Below are positions 9,100 through 17,651 of a DNA stretch of 64,000 nt, one piece after another. The stretch's first letter is position 1, and each line of letters opens with the position of its first letter. Origin of the DNA: an uncultured Alistipes sp. (lineage in GTDB: Bacteria > Bacteroidota > Bacteroidia > Bacteroidales > Rikenellaceae); contig CAAGBL010000045.1 of NCBI GenBank assembly GCA_900768045.1, positions 1 through 64,000 of the forward strand, in the 5' to 3' direction. The notes under the pieces were generated by a model, which ran no database searches, was not told the origin of the DNA, and saw only the letters and a list, made by a program, of their open reading frames with translations. The position numbers and the translations under genes are program-made.

Positions 9100-9107
9100 C
9101 AAATATA
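9100..9107 (-). promoter_or_regulatory. prfA: -7 box of the prfA promoter
   Basis: TATATTTG on the minus strand matches the Bacteroidetes -7 consensus TAnnTTTG. No clear TTG lies 19-21 nt upstream, so the call rests on the -7 box and its place before prfA. Confidence 0.55.
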
Positions 9108-9259
9108 ACAAAAAAAATTTATTTGAAACCACACTTTGTGGCTCTTTATTGCGATTGGGGCTAACAATTATTAAGCGAAGGGCGTTGGCCTAAATCCTTG
9201 ATAGTTAAACGATTTAATTTTCTTGTAAAAAATATGTAAAAAAATTTACCTTAAAACTC

Positions 9260-9290
9260 TTGACAAGGGCTTTTTTATGTATTATATTTG
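9260..9290 (+). promoter_or_regulatory. Strong promoter of the phage-structural gene unit
   Basis: TTG at 9260-9262, 20 nt, then TATATTTG at 9283-9290: an exact Bacteroidetes sigma-ABfr type promoter facing right. Transcription from about 9297 would leave a leader of about 230 nt before the first gene at 9525. Confidence 0.8.
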
Positions 9291-9299
9291 CACTGTCAA

Positions 9300-9524
9300 A
9301 CGGCGATAAAGAGAGCAAGTTTTCACAAGCTCGTCTAATTATCAACATCGCCAAAATCTAATTATTAACATCTCTAAGTAGTAGATATATAGTGGTATAT
9401 CTATGAAGATTAACGATTGTTAACATCTAAATAAACATTTTGTTAACAGCTTAAAATCATCAACTCATTATGGGTTGTGTTTGAAAAACCGCATCTTATT
9501 TATAAAGTTAAATAATTTAATATT
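9300..9524 (+). other. Structured, repeat-bearing leader of the phage-structural unit
   Basis: No ORF is seen. GGCGAT (9302-9307) can pair with ATCGCC (9347-9352). TAGATATA (9382-9389) and TATATCTA (9396-9403) form a perfect 8 bp hairpin with a 6 nt loop. Four directly repeated 9-mers of form TTrTyAACA start at 9339, 9362, 9417 and 9440, giving two pairs with equal 23 bp spacing. A very AT-rich stretch (9495-9524) leads into the first start codon. It may be an operator/leader, or an origin-like array; see findings. Confidence 0.6.
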
Positions 9525-10493
9525 ATGAGATTTATTTCTATACCTCAAAATGGTCAGTCGTGGCATAGCCCCATAGTCTACACCTTCGCAACCGAGTTAG
9601 ATGAACCCGCCGATGTGGATATCGAGATTTTTGATATCGATGCGGGGCAGATGATTGCTCGAAAGCGCCTCTATGGTGTAATAGAGGGTGTCATTGATAT
9701 TGCTCCAATATTGCGGTCGGTGGCCGATATGCGCATCAATAGCGATGGCTCGACTGCAATACAACGATCGCCAGGCGTAGCCAAGATCTCTGTGGGAATC
9801 ATGGGCCTGATGTCTGAGAGTAGGCTCTTTTTTGCTGAAGAGGTTGGCTGGTCTAAAGCAAGAGTGTTGAGCCGAATGCCTGAGCCCCAGTCTGTAGAAT
9901 ATGGCGAAAGTGTAATGTTTAGTGTGGTTGCCCCCGAGTCACTAAGCGTGGAGATTATAGCATCTTCGCCAACATCGCAAAAGCACCACGTAATTAGGAG
10001 CAACTCGCTGATGGCACTATACGATATTGTGATTAACACAGGCGACTTTATGTCTGATGTACAGAGCATTGAGCTTAGGGTAATAAGTGGCGGTAGCTTG
10101 GTAAAAACTCTCAATATTAGCGTAGGTAGTGGTGCGGCTAAAGGTCGTAGGCTCTACTGGCGCAATAGGCTTGGAGGCATTGAGAGTTATCTCTTCCTGA
10201 AGAGTGTACGTCTGGTAGATGAGGCTGTTGTTGATGGCTTTACGACGAGTGCAAAACGTGTGTCAAGGCTTAAGTCTGCCCGTGTGTGTAGTAGGCTCTG
10301 TTCGGCCTTGGAGTGTGGCGAGGAGTTGCAACGAATATCGGAGATTATCTATGCGCCATACACATACGAAATGACATCGAAGGGTATCTCTGATGTGGAG
10401 CTTGTAACACGACGTCTTGAGCATAGCTCTCATGGTGAGCTCAAGATAGTGGCAATAGAGGTTTGTAGCGAGTGGAAAGGGAGTGAGATATGA
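9525..10493 (+). CDS. Phage tail-like protein
   Basis: 322 aa, no signal peptide. The C-terminal half carries WRNRLGGIESYLFLKSVR, a motif I associate with tail proteins of Bacteroidetes phages in which a 'W-x-N-x-x-G-G' segment precedes an aromatic strand. The rest is beta-rich (IEIFDIDAGQMIARKRLYG; LRVISGGSLVKTLNISVG). The likely role is a distal tail or baseplate component. It is the first gene of the unit, and its stop overlaps the next start by 4 bp (ATGA). The assignment is from pattern only. Confidence 0.55.
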   Translation: MRFISIPQNGQSWHSPIVYTFATELDEPADVDIEIFDIDAGQMIARKRLYGVIEGVIDIAPILRSVADMRINSDGSTAIQRSPGVAKISVGIMGLMSESRLFFAEEVGWSKARVLSRMPEPQSVEYGESVMFSVVAPESLSVEIIASSPTSQKHHVIRSNSLMALYDIVINTGDFMSDVQSIELRVISGGSLVKTLNISVGSGAAKGRRLYWRNRLGGIESYLFLKSVRLVDEAVVDGFTTSAKRVSRLKSARVCSRLCSALECGEELQRISEIIYAPYTYEMTSKGISDVELVTRRLEHSSHGELKIVAIEVCSEWKGSEI

Positions 10494-12817
10494 TTGAGTG
10501 CAGGATTGATGGGGAGCAGGTGACGTTGCGCAACGAGGCCCTTAGTATGCCTACGTATAGTGCTGATAAATTGCACTCGGTGGAGGCGTGGCGCCAAGGC
10601 TCAGAGCAGATTATAGAGGTGGTATCTACGCCCGAGAGCGACCGTATCATGAACTTTGCCTTCGACCTAAATCGTGGCGTTAGCTTTAACGACTCGTTGC
10701 ACCGAGCGACGCTTGAAGTTGATGGTGTTGTGGTCTACGATGGTGTTGTGACGTTGCTGGGTGTTGAGTCAGAGTCTGGCGAGCGATACTATCGTCTGAG
10801 GCTCCGTTCTGGCGGTAGTGAGTGGGCTGAAAAGGTAGCATGCACGCAGCTAAAGGATAGCGACATAGAGTTAAAAGCTCGTCTTTCCCCAACCGATATT
10901 GAGGCTTCGTGGCAGGGCGAAAGTGCCGTGCGATTTTTGCCCTTGCGCCACGATAGTTATCCAAAGCCTGAGTTGTCTAATTCGTGGCTTAGGCAGAGGG
11001 TGTTGATGCCACATGACTACCACCCATTTATAGGTGTTGAGCCACTTATTAGGTCGATGGCCAAAAGTGCTGGATATAGTGTAGATAGTCGCTGGCTTGA
11101 GAGCGATGTTGTGCGTAGGCTTATGATAAGTGGCGCCTACAAGCAGCTGCGAGGCGAGGCTGCTGAGCGAGATATGGGTTTTAAGGCCTATAGAACATAT
11201 AACTATACCGCTGAAGCCAATAGTGCTGGATATGTCTTTGCCACCGAGCCTAAGCTACCATCGCACGTGGGAGCAATCGTTGACTCGATAAGTAGTGAGG
11301 CGTTGGACGAGTCGGGCAACCCCTTTAGCGATGCCTATAATAATGGTGCTCTTAGGTTTGATGCTGGGCAGCCGATGTTTAGCCCAACACGAGATGTTAG
11401 CGTCGCTTTCGAGTATAAGATTAGATATACGACCGACTACCGCATAGTATCGAGTAAGCGCCTTGTAGGCTTCGACCACGTACGCCTTGGTGGCGGGTGC
11501 GATATCGAGATTGCTCTTGAGAATACCTTTGAAGATGTGCGCTCGCAGCTCGAGCCAAACAAGGCATACAAGCTCTTTATATTCGACTACGATGAGACGT
11601 GTAGCTATAAGCTCGAGGGCATTGGCGAGGTTAGTGCCGCAGTAAGCGATATTGTTGTTCAGGACTCCTCGACGACGGTTGCCCGCCTATTTGTCAAGCA
11701 AAGTGGCGATAAATATTACACGAGGTATAGCGGCGATTGGGCGATATATCGAGGCTATGTTGATGTCACAGGCAAGATAGATGTTGAGTTTACTATTTGT
11801 AGCCCATATCTACGTATGACGCAATTTAGCGAGGAGCGCTTCAGCGACATTGCCTTCTACGGAGCAGAGCCCGGGCAGAAAATAACATTGCGTAGCGGGT
11901 GTAGTGTGCGACCTCTATTTAGCGGCTGTTTGGGTTATGGCAATATGGTAACATTTGAAGATATTGCCAATCACAACATATCGCAGCAGAGAGTCCTTGA
12001 GGCGATTGCCCAGATGTTTAACCTCTGTTTCTATGTCCACGAACCCTCAAAGAGTTTGATAATTGAGCCCTATGATGACTTTTTCGTTGACAACGTCGTA
12101 GATTGGAGTAGTAGGCAGGTGGGCGACTCATGGAGTGTGGTTGAGGGGGCACCTACAAGCTTTGAGCAGATACGTCTTGAGTATCTTGCGGGTGATGGTG
12201 TTGTGGTGCGTGACAATGAGCTGAGCGACAGTGAGTTTGGCGTGTGGCTAAAGAGATTTAACGGCTATGGAACAAAGCAGGGTGTTGATGTGCGTAGCAA
12301 CCCTCTGTTTAGGCCAACCCTTTCGCTCTCGGGCTTCCTGAATGAGGCCTTCTCGGCTGAGGTGCTCACGGTGGGCGATAGAGATAGCGTTGACGGTGGC
12401 GACTATGTTGAACCCCGAGTGGTGCTTTATCACGGATTAAAAGAGCTACCTAAGGGCGAGCACTGGAGTTCAATGCAGAATACGCAGCTATACCCTTATG
12501 CTGCATTTCATAGTGCATCGTGTGGCGAGACACTCTGTTTTGAAGATCGTGATGGGTGCGAGGGCCTGCACCGCTACTACGATAATGAACTCTCGGAGAG
12601 GGCAGAACGATGCCAGGTTAGGTGTAATATACATATTTCACTCCCCGAGTATGTTGAGCTCTTTAACCCGTGGTCAGAATCGGCCTCAATACGCTCTACA
12701 TTCATGCTGGAGATTGATGGCGCTAAGTCGCTATTTAGGCTTCAAGGTATCGACGATTATGACTATGAGCAAGGTGTTGCAACTTGTAGATTTAGTCGTA
12801 GGTTAATTGATAACTAA
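10490..12817 (+). CDS. Phage baseplate hub / tail-associated protein
   Basis: 775 aa, beta-rich and soluble. Features seen include a middle segment IGVEPLIRSMAKSAGYSVDSRW and the late IAQMFNLCFYVHEPSKSLIIEPYDDFF followed by VVDWSSRQVGDSW. This pattern ('FNL-x-F-y ... I-E-P-x-D-D-F') is what I recall from large tail/hub proteins of Bacteroidales prophages. The host-like codon use and the full length without frameshift argue against decay. It is coupled to the preceding gene by a 4 bp overlap. The specific hub role is inference. Confidence 0.5.
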   Translation: MIECRIDGEQVTLRNEALSMPTYSADKLHSVEAWRQGSEQIIEVVSTPESDRIMNFAFDLNRGVSFNDSLHRATLEVDGVVVYDGVVTLLGVESESGERYYRLRLRSGGSEWAEKVACTQLKDSDIELKARLSPTDIEASWQGESAVRFLPLRHDSYPKPELSNSWLRQRVLMPHDYHPFIGVEPLIRSMAKSAGYSVDSRWLESDVVRRLMISGAYKQLRGEAAERDMGFKAYRTYNYTAEANSAGYVFATEPKLPSHVGAIVDSISSEALDESGNPFSDAYNNGALRFDAGQPMFSPTRDVSVAFEYKIRYTTDYRIVSSKRLVGFDHVRLGGGCDIEIALENTFEDVRSQLEPNKAYKLFIFDYDETCSYKLEGIGEVSAAVSDIVVQDSSTTVARLFVKQSGDKYYTRYSGDWAIYRGYVDVTGKIDVEFTICSPYLRMTQFSEERFSDIAFYGAEPGQKITLRSGCSVRPLFSGCLGYGNMVTFEDIANHNISQQRVLEAIAQMFNLCFYVHEPSKSLIIEPYDDFFVDNVVDWSSRQVGDSWSVVEGAPTSFEQIRLEYLAGDGVVVRDNELSDSEFGVWLKRFNGYGTKQGVDVRSNPLFRPTLSLSGFLNEAFSAEVLTVGDRDSVDGGDYVEPRVVLYHGLKELPKGEHWSSMQNTQLYPYAAFHSASCGETLCFEDRDGCEGLHRYYDNELSERAERCQVRCNIHISLPEYVELFNPWSESASIRSTFMLEIDGAKSLFRLQGIDDYDYEQGVATCRFSRRLIDN

Positions 12818-12845
12818 CAATCCTTTTTAAACATTTTTTTGCTCT

Positions 12846-14018
12846 ATGCTAAGCACAAATAGGCAACGGTCGAAAGGCTGTGTGCTATCCCCTTCACGTC
12901 GATATGAACGCCTCATCGGCATACTTCTAAGTCATAATCTTCTCGATAAGTCAAGGTGTAAGAGCGTTGCTATACATAGCTATGTATCAAAGCTTTGTGG
13001 CGAAGGCTTTCGTCGTTGCAGTGCCATGGAGCAAGCCTCGTATCTCTTCTCTTGCTCATATTCCAAGGCGGTGAAGGCGGTCTACGAGGTCGACAATCAA
13101 ACTAAAATAAAAAACCTTATGAACCCACAAATCAAAATCAAAAACGAAGTCGATGTTACTACCATCGATATCGAGGGAACTATTGGTCTGTCTGAGGCGT
13201 GGCAATTCGACAATCCGGAGAGCAGAGTAGCAACCTACGAGCGCTTCAAGGAGCATGTGTCGCAGATTGCCGATATTCGAAATAGCCACATTGTGGTTAA
13301 TATTCGCTCGACAGGTGGCGACGTGAACGATGCCATGCTCATTTACGAGGCTTTGCGCTCGACGGGTGCTCATGTGACAACACGATGCTTTGGGTATACT
13401 GCCTCGGCTGCTACAATCGTGGCACAAGCAGCCTCGCCAGGCTGTAGAGAGATAGCCCCAACGGCACTCTACTTAGTTCACAATTCGCTATGCTCGGCTG
13501 AGGGCAATGCCGATGAGCTTCAGGCGGAGGTTGAGATGCTCCGTCAGACAGATAGACGCATTGCAGAGGTGTATGCCCAGCAGTCGGGACGCAGTGTCGA
13601 GGAGATTCTGGAACTTATGGCAGAGAATGGAGGTCGTGGCCGTTGGCTATCTCCTGAGGAGGCTATCTCCGAAGGTCTCGTAGATAGACTTACGGGCGAG
13701 GACGACGATAAGCCTAAGGAGGAGAGCTCGGTTGTTGCACGTGCTCGTAAGGGTGTTGTGGCCCTGCTTCGTGCCATAGGTGTCGATTACGACGCCGATA
13801 GGCCAAATGAGGCTGACGACATCAACTACATACCACGTATCGACGTAACGGCGTCGAACAATGGCCATGTAGCCTCGCCAATAACTCTTGATGAGGGGCA
13901 GAAGAGTGTTGAGAAGACGCACCTTAAAACAGTGCAAGACCCCTCGCCTTTGGAGCAGGTGTGCGATACTCGCAGCCGTGCCTACGAACGAGATGTTCAG
14001 CAGATAAAAATGCGATAA
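12846..14018 (+). CDS. ClpP-like prohead protease with N-terminal extension
   Basis: 390 aa if started at 12846; the protease itself begins at the in-frame ATG at 13119 (MNPQIKIKNEVDVTTIDIEG). The S14-type core is clear: HIVVNIRSTGGDVNDAMLIYEAL, nucleophile Ser187 in GYTASAATIVA, His212 in LYLVHNSL, and EEAISEGLVDRLTG. In tailed phages this enzyme matures the capsid or scaffold. Residues 1-91 are a separate helical, basic, Cys-rich segment (RYERLIGILLSHNLL; QASYLFSCSYSKAVKAVYEVD) with host-like codons and no stop before the protease. It may be a fused domain, or untranslated leader if 13119 is used. The C-terminus has a long tail that could be a scaffold. Confidence 0.75.
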   Translation: MLSTNRQRSKGCVLSPSRRYERLIGILLSHNLLDKSRCKSVAIHSYVSKLCGEGFRRCSAMEQASYLFSCSYSKAVKAVYEVDNQTKIKNLMNPQIKIKNEVDVTTIDIEGTIGLSEAWQFDNPESRVATYERFKEHVSQIADIRNSHIVVNIRSTGGDVNDAMLIYEALRSTGAHVTTRCFGYTASAATIVAQAASPGCREIAPTALYLVHNSLCSAEGNADELQAEVEMLRQTDRRIAEVYAQQSGRSVEEILELMAENGGRGRWLSPEEAISEGLVDRLTGEDDDKPKEESSVVARARKGVVALLRAIGVDYDADRPNEADDINYIPRIDVTASNNGHVASPITLDEGQKSVEKTHLKTVQDPSPLEQVCDTRSRAYERDVQQIKMR

Positions 14019-14070
14019 TCAAAACCTTAAACAAACAACCCTTTATTAATCAAACTTAAAACTTACAATT

Positions 14071-15027
14071 ATGGGACTTATTGAAAATGTAAAGACCTAC
14101 ACTGGTCGTGACCTTGAGACAATCTTTTTCCGCCCTATGTTCTCGGGCAAGAATGCTGAGGAGCTTGGTATTCGAGTTCTCTACAATATGCCTATGCCTA
14201 CAACTATCCAGTTGTGGAGCCCGCAGAGCAATGTTTTGAAGCCCTACACAGCGGGCTGGGAGGGTGGTCGCCTCGCAAATCGCAAGCAGAAGACAATCGA
14301 GCTTAGCAAGATTAAGGCTGAGGTAGGCTTCACTGCTGCCGACTACTTCCAGCAAATCTATGAGCTTATCGTAGGACGTGCCGATGTGAACCTCGATGAC
14401 CTTACAGGCACAGAGTTGGAGCAGGCCGAGACCGAGCTATTCCGAGCTGCTATTGCCGAGAGCTTGCGTGTGACAATGTGGATCGGCAGAAAGACAGCAA
14501 ACACCTACAATATGTTTGATGGCTTCATCACCAAGCTCTTAGACTACAATGCTGGCAGTTGCCTTGACCTCTCGGATTTGTCTGTCGATGCCGACAATGC
14601 ACTTACCATCTTCAATAAGATGTGGACTGGAGCACCTCCACAGCTTAAGGCGATGAAGGGCGAGGGTAATCTTGTCTTCTTGGTAACAACAGATGTCTAC
14701 GATGCCTATGAGCAGTATCTCGATATGTGTGGCTCAGATGCAGCCTACAACGACCTAAACAGCGGCCGTCGTGAGCTATCGTACCATGGCATTAAGATTA
14801 TCGATATTGGCGTGTCGCACCTCTTGCCTTTGAATGGCGTTTCGAATCCTGTCTGCATCTTGACTGATCGTCGTAACCTTGTGCTTGCCGTAAATACTGC
14901 CGATTATCCTGGCTCAGAGGTACGCATGTGGTATAACCCAGACGAGATGGAGAATCGTCAGCGAGCTATCTTCATGGCTGGTTGCGAGATTCTCGATGAG
15001 ACACTCGTTGTGTTGGGCGAGTTTTAG
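14071..15027 (+). CDS. Phage major capsid-like protein
   Basis: 318 aa, following the protease and preceding the portal, where a major capsid protein sits. It has no signal peptide. The C-terminal part (SYHGIKIIDIGVSHLLPL, CILTDRRNLVLAVNTAD, RQRAIFMAGCEILDETLVVLGEF) looks like the P-domain and A-domain strands of HK97-fold capsid proteins in Bacteroidetes phages. NLVFLVTTDVYDAYEQYL also fits the A-domain. The HK97 fold is inferred and not proven here. The protein lacks a long N-terminal delta domain. Confidence 0.68.
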   Translation: MGLIENVKTYTGRDLETIFFRPMFSGKNAEELGIRVLYNMPMPTTIQLWSPQSNVLKPYTAGWEGGRLANRKQKTIELSKIKAEVGFTAADYFQQIYELIVGRADVNLDDLTGTELEQAETELFRAAIAESLRVTMWIGRKTANTYNMFDGFITKLLDYNAGSCLDLSDLSVDADNALTIFNKMWTGAPPQLKAMKGEGNLVFLVTTDVYDAYEQYLDMCGSDAAYNDLNSGRRELSYHGIKIIDIGVSHLLPLNGVSNPVCILTDRRNLVLAVNTADYPGSEVRMWYNPDEMENRQRAIFMAGCEILDETLVVLGEF

Positions 15028-15051
15028 TAATCGCAAAAAGAGTGTAATGCT

Positions 15052-16278
15052 ATGTCATCAAACAAGACTATAACACGCATTGCTGCCACCCATAACTCCA
15101 TCGAGCCTCTAATTGGCTCGGTGGCGGGTGGACGACCATCTAATGACAAGGTGTGGCTTTGGGGCGATGACAATATGCTTCCCTATGCGCTCTCGCTCAT
15201 GGCTCGCCGCTCGGTGACACATCGTCGCATTATCAACGATAAGGCTGACTACATTGCTGGCAAGGGCGTTGCCTATGACGACAATATCCCGCTGCTTGGA
15301 GATATGGTTGGTCGAGCCAACGGCTCGGGCGAGAGCCTAAGAAGCATCATCTCACGCCTTGCTCTTGATGAGGCGATGTTCGGCAACGCCTTCATGGAGG
15401 TTGTCACCGACTCATCGCATAGCTTTCTTTCGCTCTACCATGTTGACGCCACCACTTGTCGCCTGATGCGAGATTCGGAGCATGTTGTGATGCATCACGA
15501 CTGGCGACAATATCGCCCCTCGGAGGCTAACATCTTGCCTCTATATCCTCGCTTTGAGGAGCAGGACGATGGCACACTACGTTCGGTGGTGCACTACAAG
15601 GATTATGAGCCGATGTTCTCGCACTATGGCGTAGCGCCATATATTGCGGGCCTTGGTGCTGCGGCTATCCTCTACAAAACTGATAAGTGGAACATAGCAC
15701 GCCTCGATAACTCGTTTCAGCTTTCGGGCGTGATGATGCTCGATGGCGCTGTGGGTAGCGAGGAGGAGGCTGATCGCATGGTGCGTATGGCCGAGGAGCG
15801 TTTCTCGGGAAATCCTGGTCAGGTGCTCTTTGTGCTACGTGAGAAGGGCGAAGACGACAACTCTCGATTTATTCCTATCGACACCTCGGCCGATGGCGAC
15901 TGGCGTTTGCTGCATGAGCAGTCGGAGAGCGACCTTGTTATTGCACATTCGTGGTTTCGCTCGCTCAGCGGTCTTGACTACTCGTCGGGCTTCTCGTCAG
16001 AGCGCATATTGCACGAGTACGAGGTTGCGCTAAACACAGTTATCCTAAGCGAGCAGGAGCAGCTCTTGGAGCCAATACGTGAGATAATTGGCTCGGTGTT
16101 GGGTGTCGACGCCTCGTCGCTCGAGATTATTAATCGCCCGCCAACACGCTCTAAACCACTATATATGCGAGTGTGGGAGGCACGTAAGGCCGATGGTCTC
16201 GACTACGACGAGAGCGATCCCGATCAGCAGCTATTTTTGGCTCAAATCACAAAGTATAACATTCGTTCATTAGAATAG
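15052..16278 (+). CDS. Phage portal protein
   Basis: 408 aa. Portal family features seen are WLWGDDNMLPYALSLMARRSVTHRRIINDKADYIAGKG near the N-terminus, LDEAMFGNAFMEV, the clip/stem region YKTDKWNIARLDNSFQLSGVMMLDG, and a late helix HEYEVALNTVILSEQEQLLEPI. It would form the dodecameric DNA gate at one capsid vertex and dock the terminase, which is not encoded in this window. It lies 24 bp after the capsid gene and 7 bp before the connector gene. Confidence 0.82.
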   Translation: MSSNKTITRIAATHNSIEPLIGSVAGGRPSNDKVWLWGDDNMLPYALSLMARRSVTHRRIINDKADYIAGKGVAYDDNIPLLGDMVGRANGSGESLRSIISRLALDEAMFGNAFMEVVTDSSHSFLSLYHVDATTCRLMRDSEHVVMHHDWRQYRPSEANILPLYPRFEEQDDGTLRSVVHYKDYEPMFSHYGVAPYIAGLGAAAILYKTDKWNIARLDNSFQLSGVMMLDGAVGSEEEADRMVRMAEERFSGNPGQVLFVLREKGEDDNSRFIPIDTSADGDWRLLHEQSESDLVIAHSWFRSLSGLDYSSGFSSERILHEYEVALNTVILSEQEQLLEPIREIIGSVLGVDASSLEIINRPPTRSKPLYMRVWEARKADGLDYDESDPDQQLFLAQITKYNIRSLE

Positions 16279-16285
16279 CCTATCT

Positions 16286-16738
16286 ATGAAAAATCTTATT
16301 ACAGCAAAACAGGTTGTTGAGCTTGCATTTGGCGGCGATGAGCTTGCGCATCGAGAGCTTATTGCCGAGTGCGACATTGTTGAGGCTGAGGAGCGATATA
16401 TTCGTCCCGTTATTGGCGATGGCCTATACGAAGCTCTTGTCTCAGGAGACTACGAGGAGCTTATGGCTGAGTATGTTGCCCCAGCTCTTGCGGCATGGTG
16501 CCGCTATATTGTTGAGCCTCTTATTGTGCATCGATGCTCGCTATGTGGCGATGTGAGTGCGGCTCATAACGTGCGCCAGGAGGTTGTCATGCGACACCTT
16601 GCCCGCCGAGCATCAACGCTCACACACCGCCTGAGTCGCTATCTTAATGCTAATAGCGACAAATTCCCAGAGTACACCCCTAAGTCTAATCCCCTAAATC
16701 GTTGTTCCATTTATGGCAGTATTGTTCAAGTATATTAG
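16286..16738 (+). CDS. Head-tail connector-like protein (DUF6712 type)
   Basis: 150 aa, helical. It starts KNLITAKQVVELAFGGDE and has EAEERYIRPVIGDGLYEALVSGDYEELMAEYVAPALAAWCRY, the pattern of gp6-like/DUF6712 connector proteins in Bacteroidetes phages. It would sit below the portal. The end overlaps the holin start by 26 bp in another frame. Confidence 0.65.
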   Translation: MKNLITAKQVVELAFGGDELAHRELIAECDIVEAEERYIRPVIGDGLYEALVSGDYEELMAEYVAPALAAWCRYIVEPLIVHRCSLCGDVSAAHNVRQEVVMRHLARRASTLTHRLSRYLNANSDKFPEYTPKSNPLNRCSIYGSIVQVY

Positions 16739-17138
16739 TGGCGTGGTAGCAGCGTTGGCGGCCCTGCTGTGTCCTATAACGCCACTCATCATCACCGCCT
16801 CGGTATTTATTGCTATCGACTTTGTTACAGGCATCTACGCCTCGTATGTTGCTGCTAAGAAGGAGGGGCGAGCCTGGCGTATTGAGAGCCGCAAGGCGTG
16901 GCGCACAATAAATAAGCTATGCTTTGTTGTTACGGGTATCGTCATGACCTGGCTCATCGACAGATGTGTTCTTCAATTTATGGAGCTGCATCTGGCTAAC
17001 ATCTTCACAGGCTTTGTGTGCGGTGTAGAGTTGTGGTCGTTTATCGAAAATGCTGCCGTAATTAGCCAGTCGTCGTTGTTTGTGTGGCTTGGTCGTTGGA
17101 TTAAGCGCCGCATAGGAAAGGAGGTGGGCGATGAGTAG
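16713..17138 (+). CDS. Phage holin family membrane protein
   Basis: 141 aa with three hydrophobic segments (about 9-45, 70-85, 90-112) and the family signature FIAIDFVTGIYASYVAAKKEGR followed by SRKAWRTINKLCFV. A basic C-terminus (RWIKRRIGKE) follows. Holins of this type in Bacteroidales open the inner membrane for an endolysin. It overlaps both neighbours (26 bp and 8 bp), implying coupled translation with the lysozyme-like gene. Confidence 0.82.
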   Translation: MAVLFKYISGVVAALAALLCPITPLIITASVFIAIDFVTGIYASYVAAKKEGRAWRIESRKAWRTINKLCFVVTGIVMTWLIDRCVLQFMELHLANIFTGFVCGVELWSFIENAAVISQSSLFVWLGRWIKRRIGKEVGDE

Positions 17139-17532
17139 GGGGCTTCGAAATTGCAACCCTGGCAATATTCGTCAGTCATGTAGCAACTTTAAGGGCGAGG
17201 TGCGCCCTTCACGTGACAGCGCCTTCAAACAGTTTGAGAGTATGGCCTATGGCTATCGTGCTATGTTTGTGCTTCTTAATAGCTATCATAAGCGCTATGG
17301 CCTAACTACCATACGAGAGATGATTAGCCGCTGGGCACCACCCTCGGAGAATTTTACTGAGGGGTACATTCGCTTTGTTTCAGAGCGTTCGGGCATCGCT
17401 GCTGATGTCGAGGTTGATAGCCGCTCGGAGCGAGATATGGTGCCTATTGTTGCGGCTATGTCCGAGATTGAAAATGGCGTAAAGGCGGCTATGAACGACG
17501 TTTATGAGGGCTGGAAACTATTCAGCAAGTAA
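17131..17532 (+). CDS. Lysozyme-like phage protein (structural protein P5-like)
   Basis: 133 aa. It begins RGLRNCNPGNIRQS, the hallmark start of the small 'RGxRNxNPGNIR' lysozyme-like proteins in Bacteroidetes prophages, and continues with FKQFESMAYGYRAMFVLLNSY and RWAPPSENFTEGYIRFVSERSG. The probable role is peptidoglycan cleavage with the adjacent holin. The start ATG overlaps the holin stop by 8 bp, and a strong terminator follows the stop at once. Confidence 0.8.
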   Translation: MSRGLRNCNPGNIRQSCSNFKGEVRPSRDSAFKQFESMAYGYRAMFVLLNSYHKRYGLTTIREMISRWAPPSENFTEGYIRFVSERSGIAADVEVDSRSERDMVPIVAAMSEIENGVKAAMNDVYEGWKLFSK

Positions 17533-17535
17533 CCC

Positions 17536-17569
17536 AAAAATCCGAGGTGCACAACCTCGGATTTTTTTT
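17536..17569 (+). terminator. Intrinsic terminator ending the phage-structural unit
   Basis: ATCCGAGGT (17540-17548), loop GCACA, ACCTCGGAT (17554-17562), then a T-run to 17569. A perfect 9 bp stem with A-tract and T-tract; it may work both ways. Confidence 0.93.
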
Positions 17570-17618
17570 GACCTAAAAGTTTTTCAACTTTTGTGTGATG
17601 ATTGCCAAGAAATTTTCG

Positions 17619-17626
17619 TACCTTTG
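17619..17626 (+). promoter_or_regulatory. galE: -7 box of the galE promoter
   Basis: TACCTTTG fits TAnnTTTG and lies 26 bp before the galE start, just after the terminator of the phage unit. No well-spaced TTG is obvious. Confidence 0.5.
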
Positions 17627-17651
17627 TACATTGAATTTTACTTACAAAACT

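Noticed and set aside
9075..9167. N-terminal extension of prfA
   Set aside because: The extra residues have no release-factor similarity and cover the -7 box.
9525..17532. Complete, active prophage
   Set aside because: No integrase, repressor, terminase, tape measure or replication genes, and no att direct repeats seen around the block.
17595..17651. Longer galE start
   Set aside because: It would begin upstream of the -7 box at 17619; the Rossmann motif starts right after the ATG at 17652.
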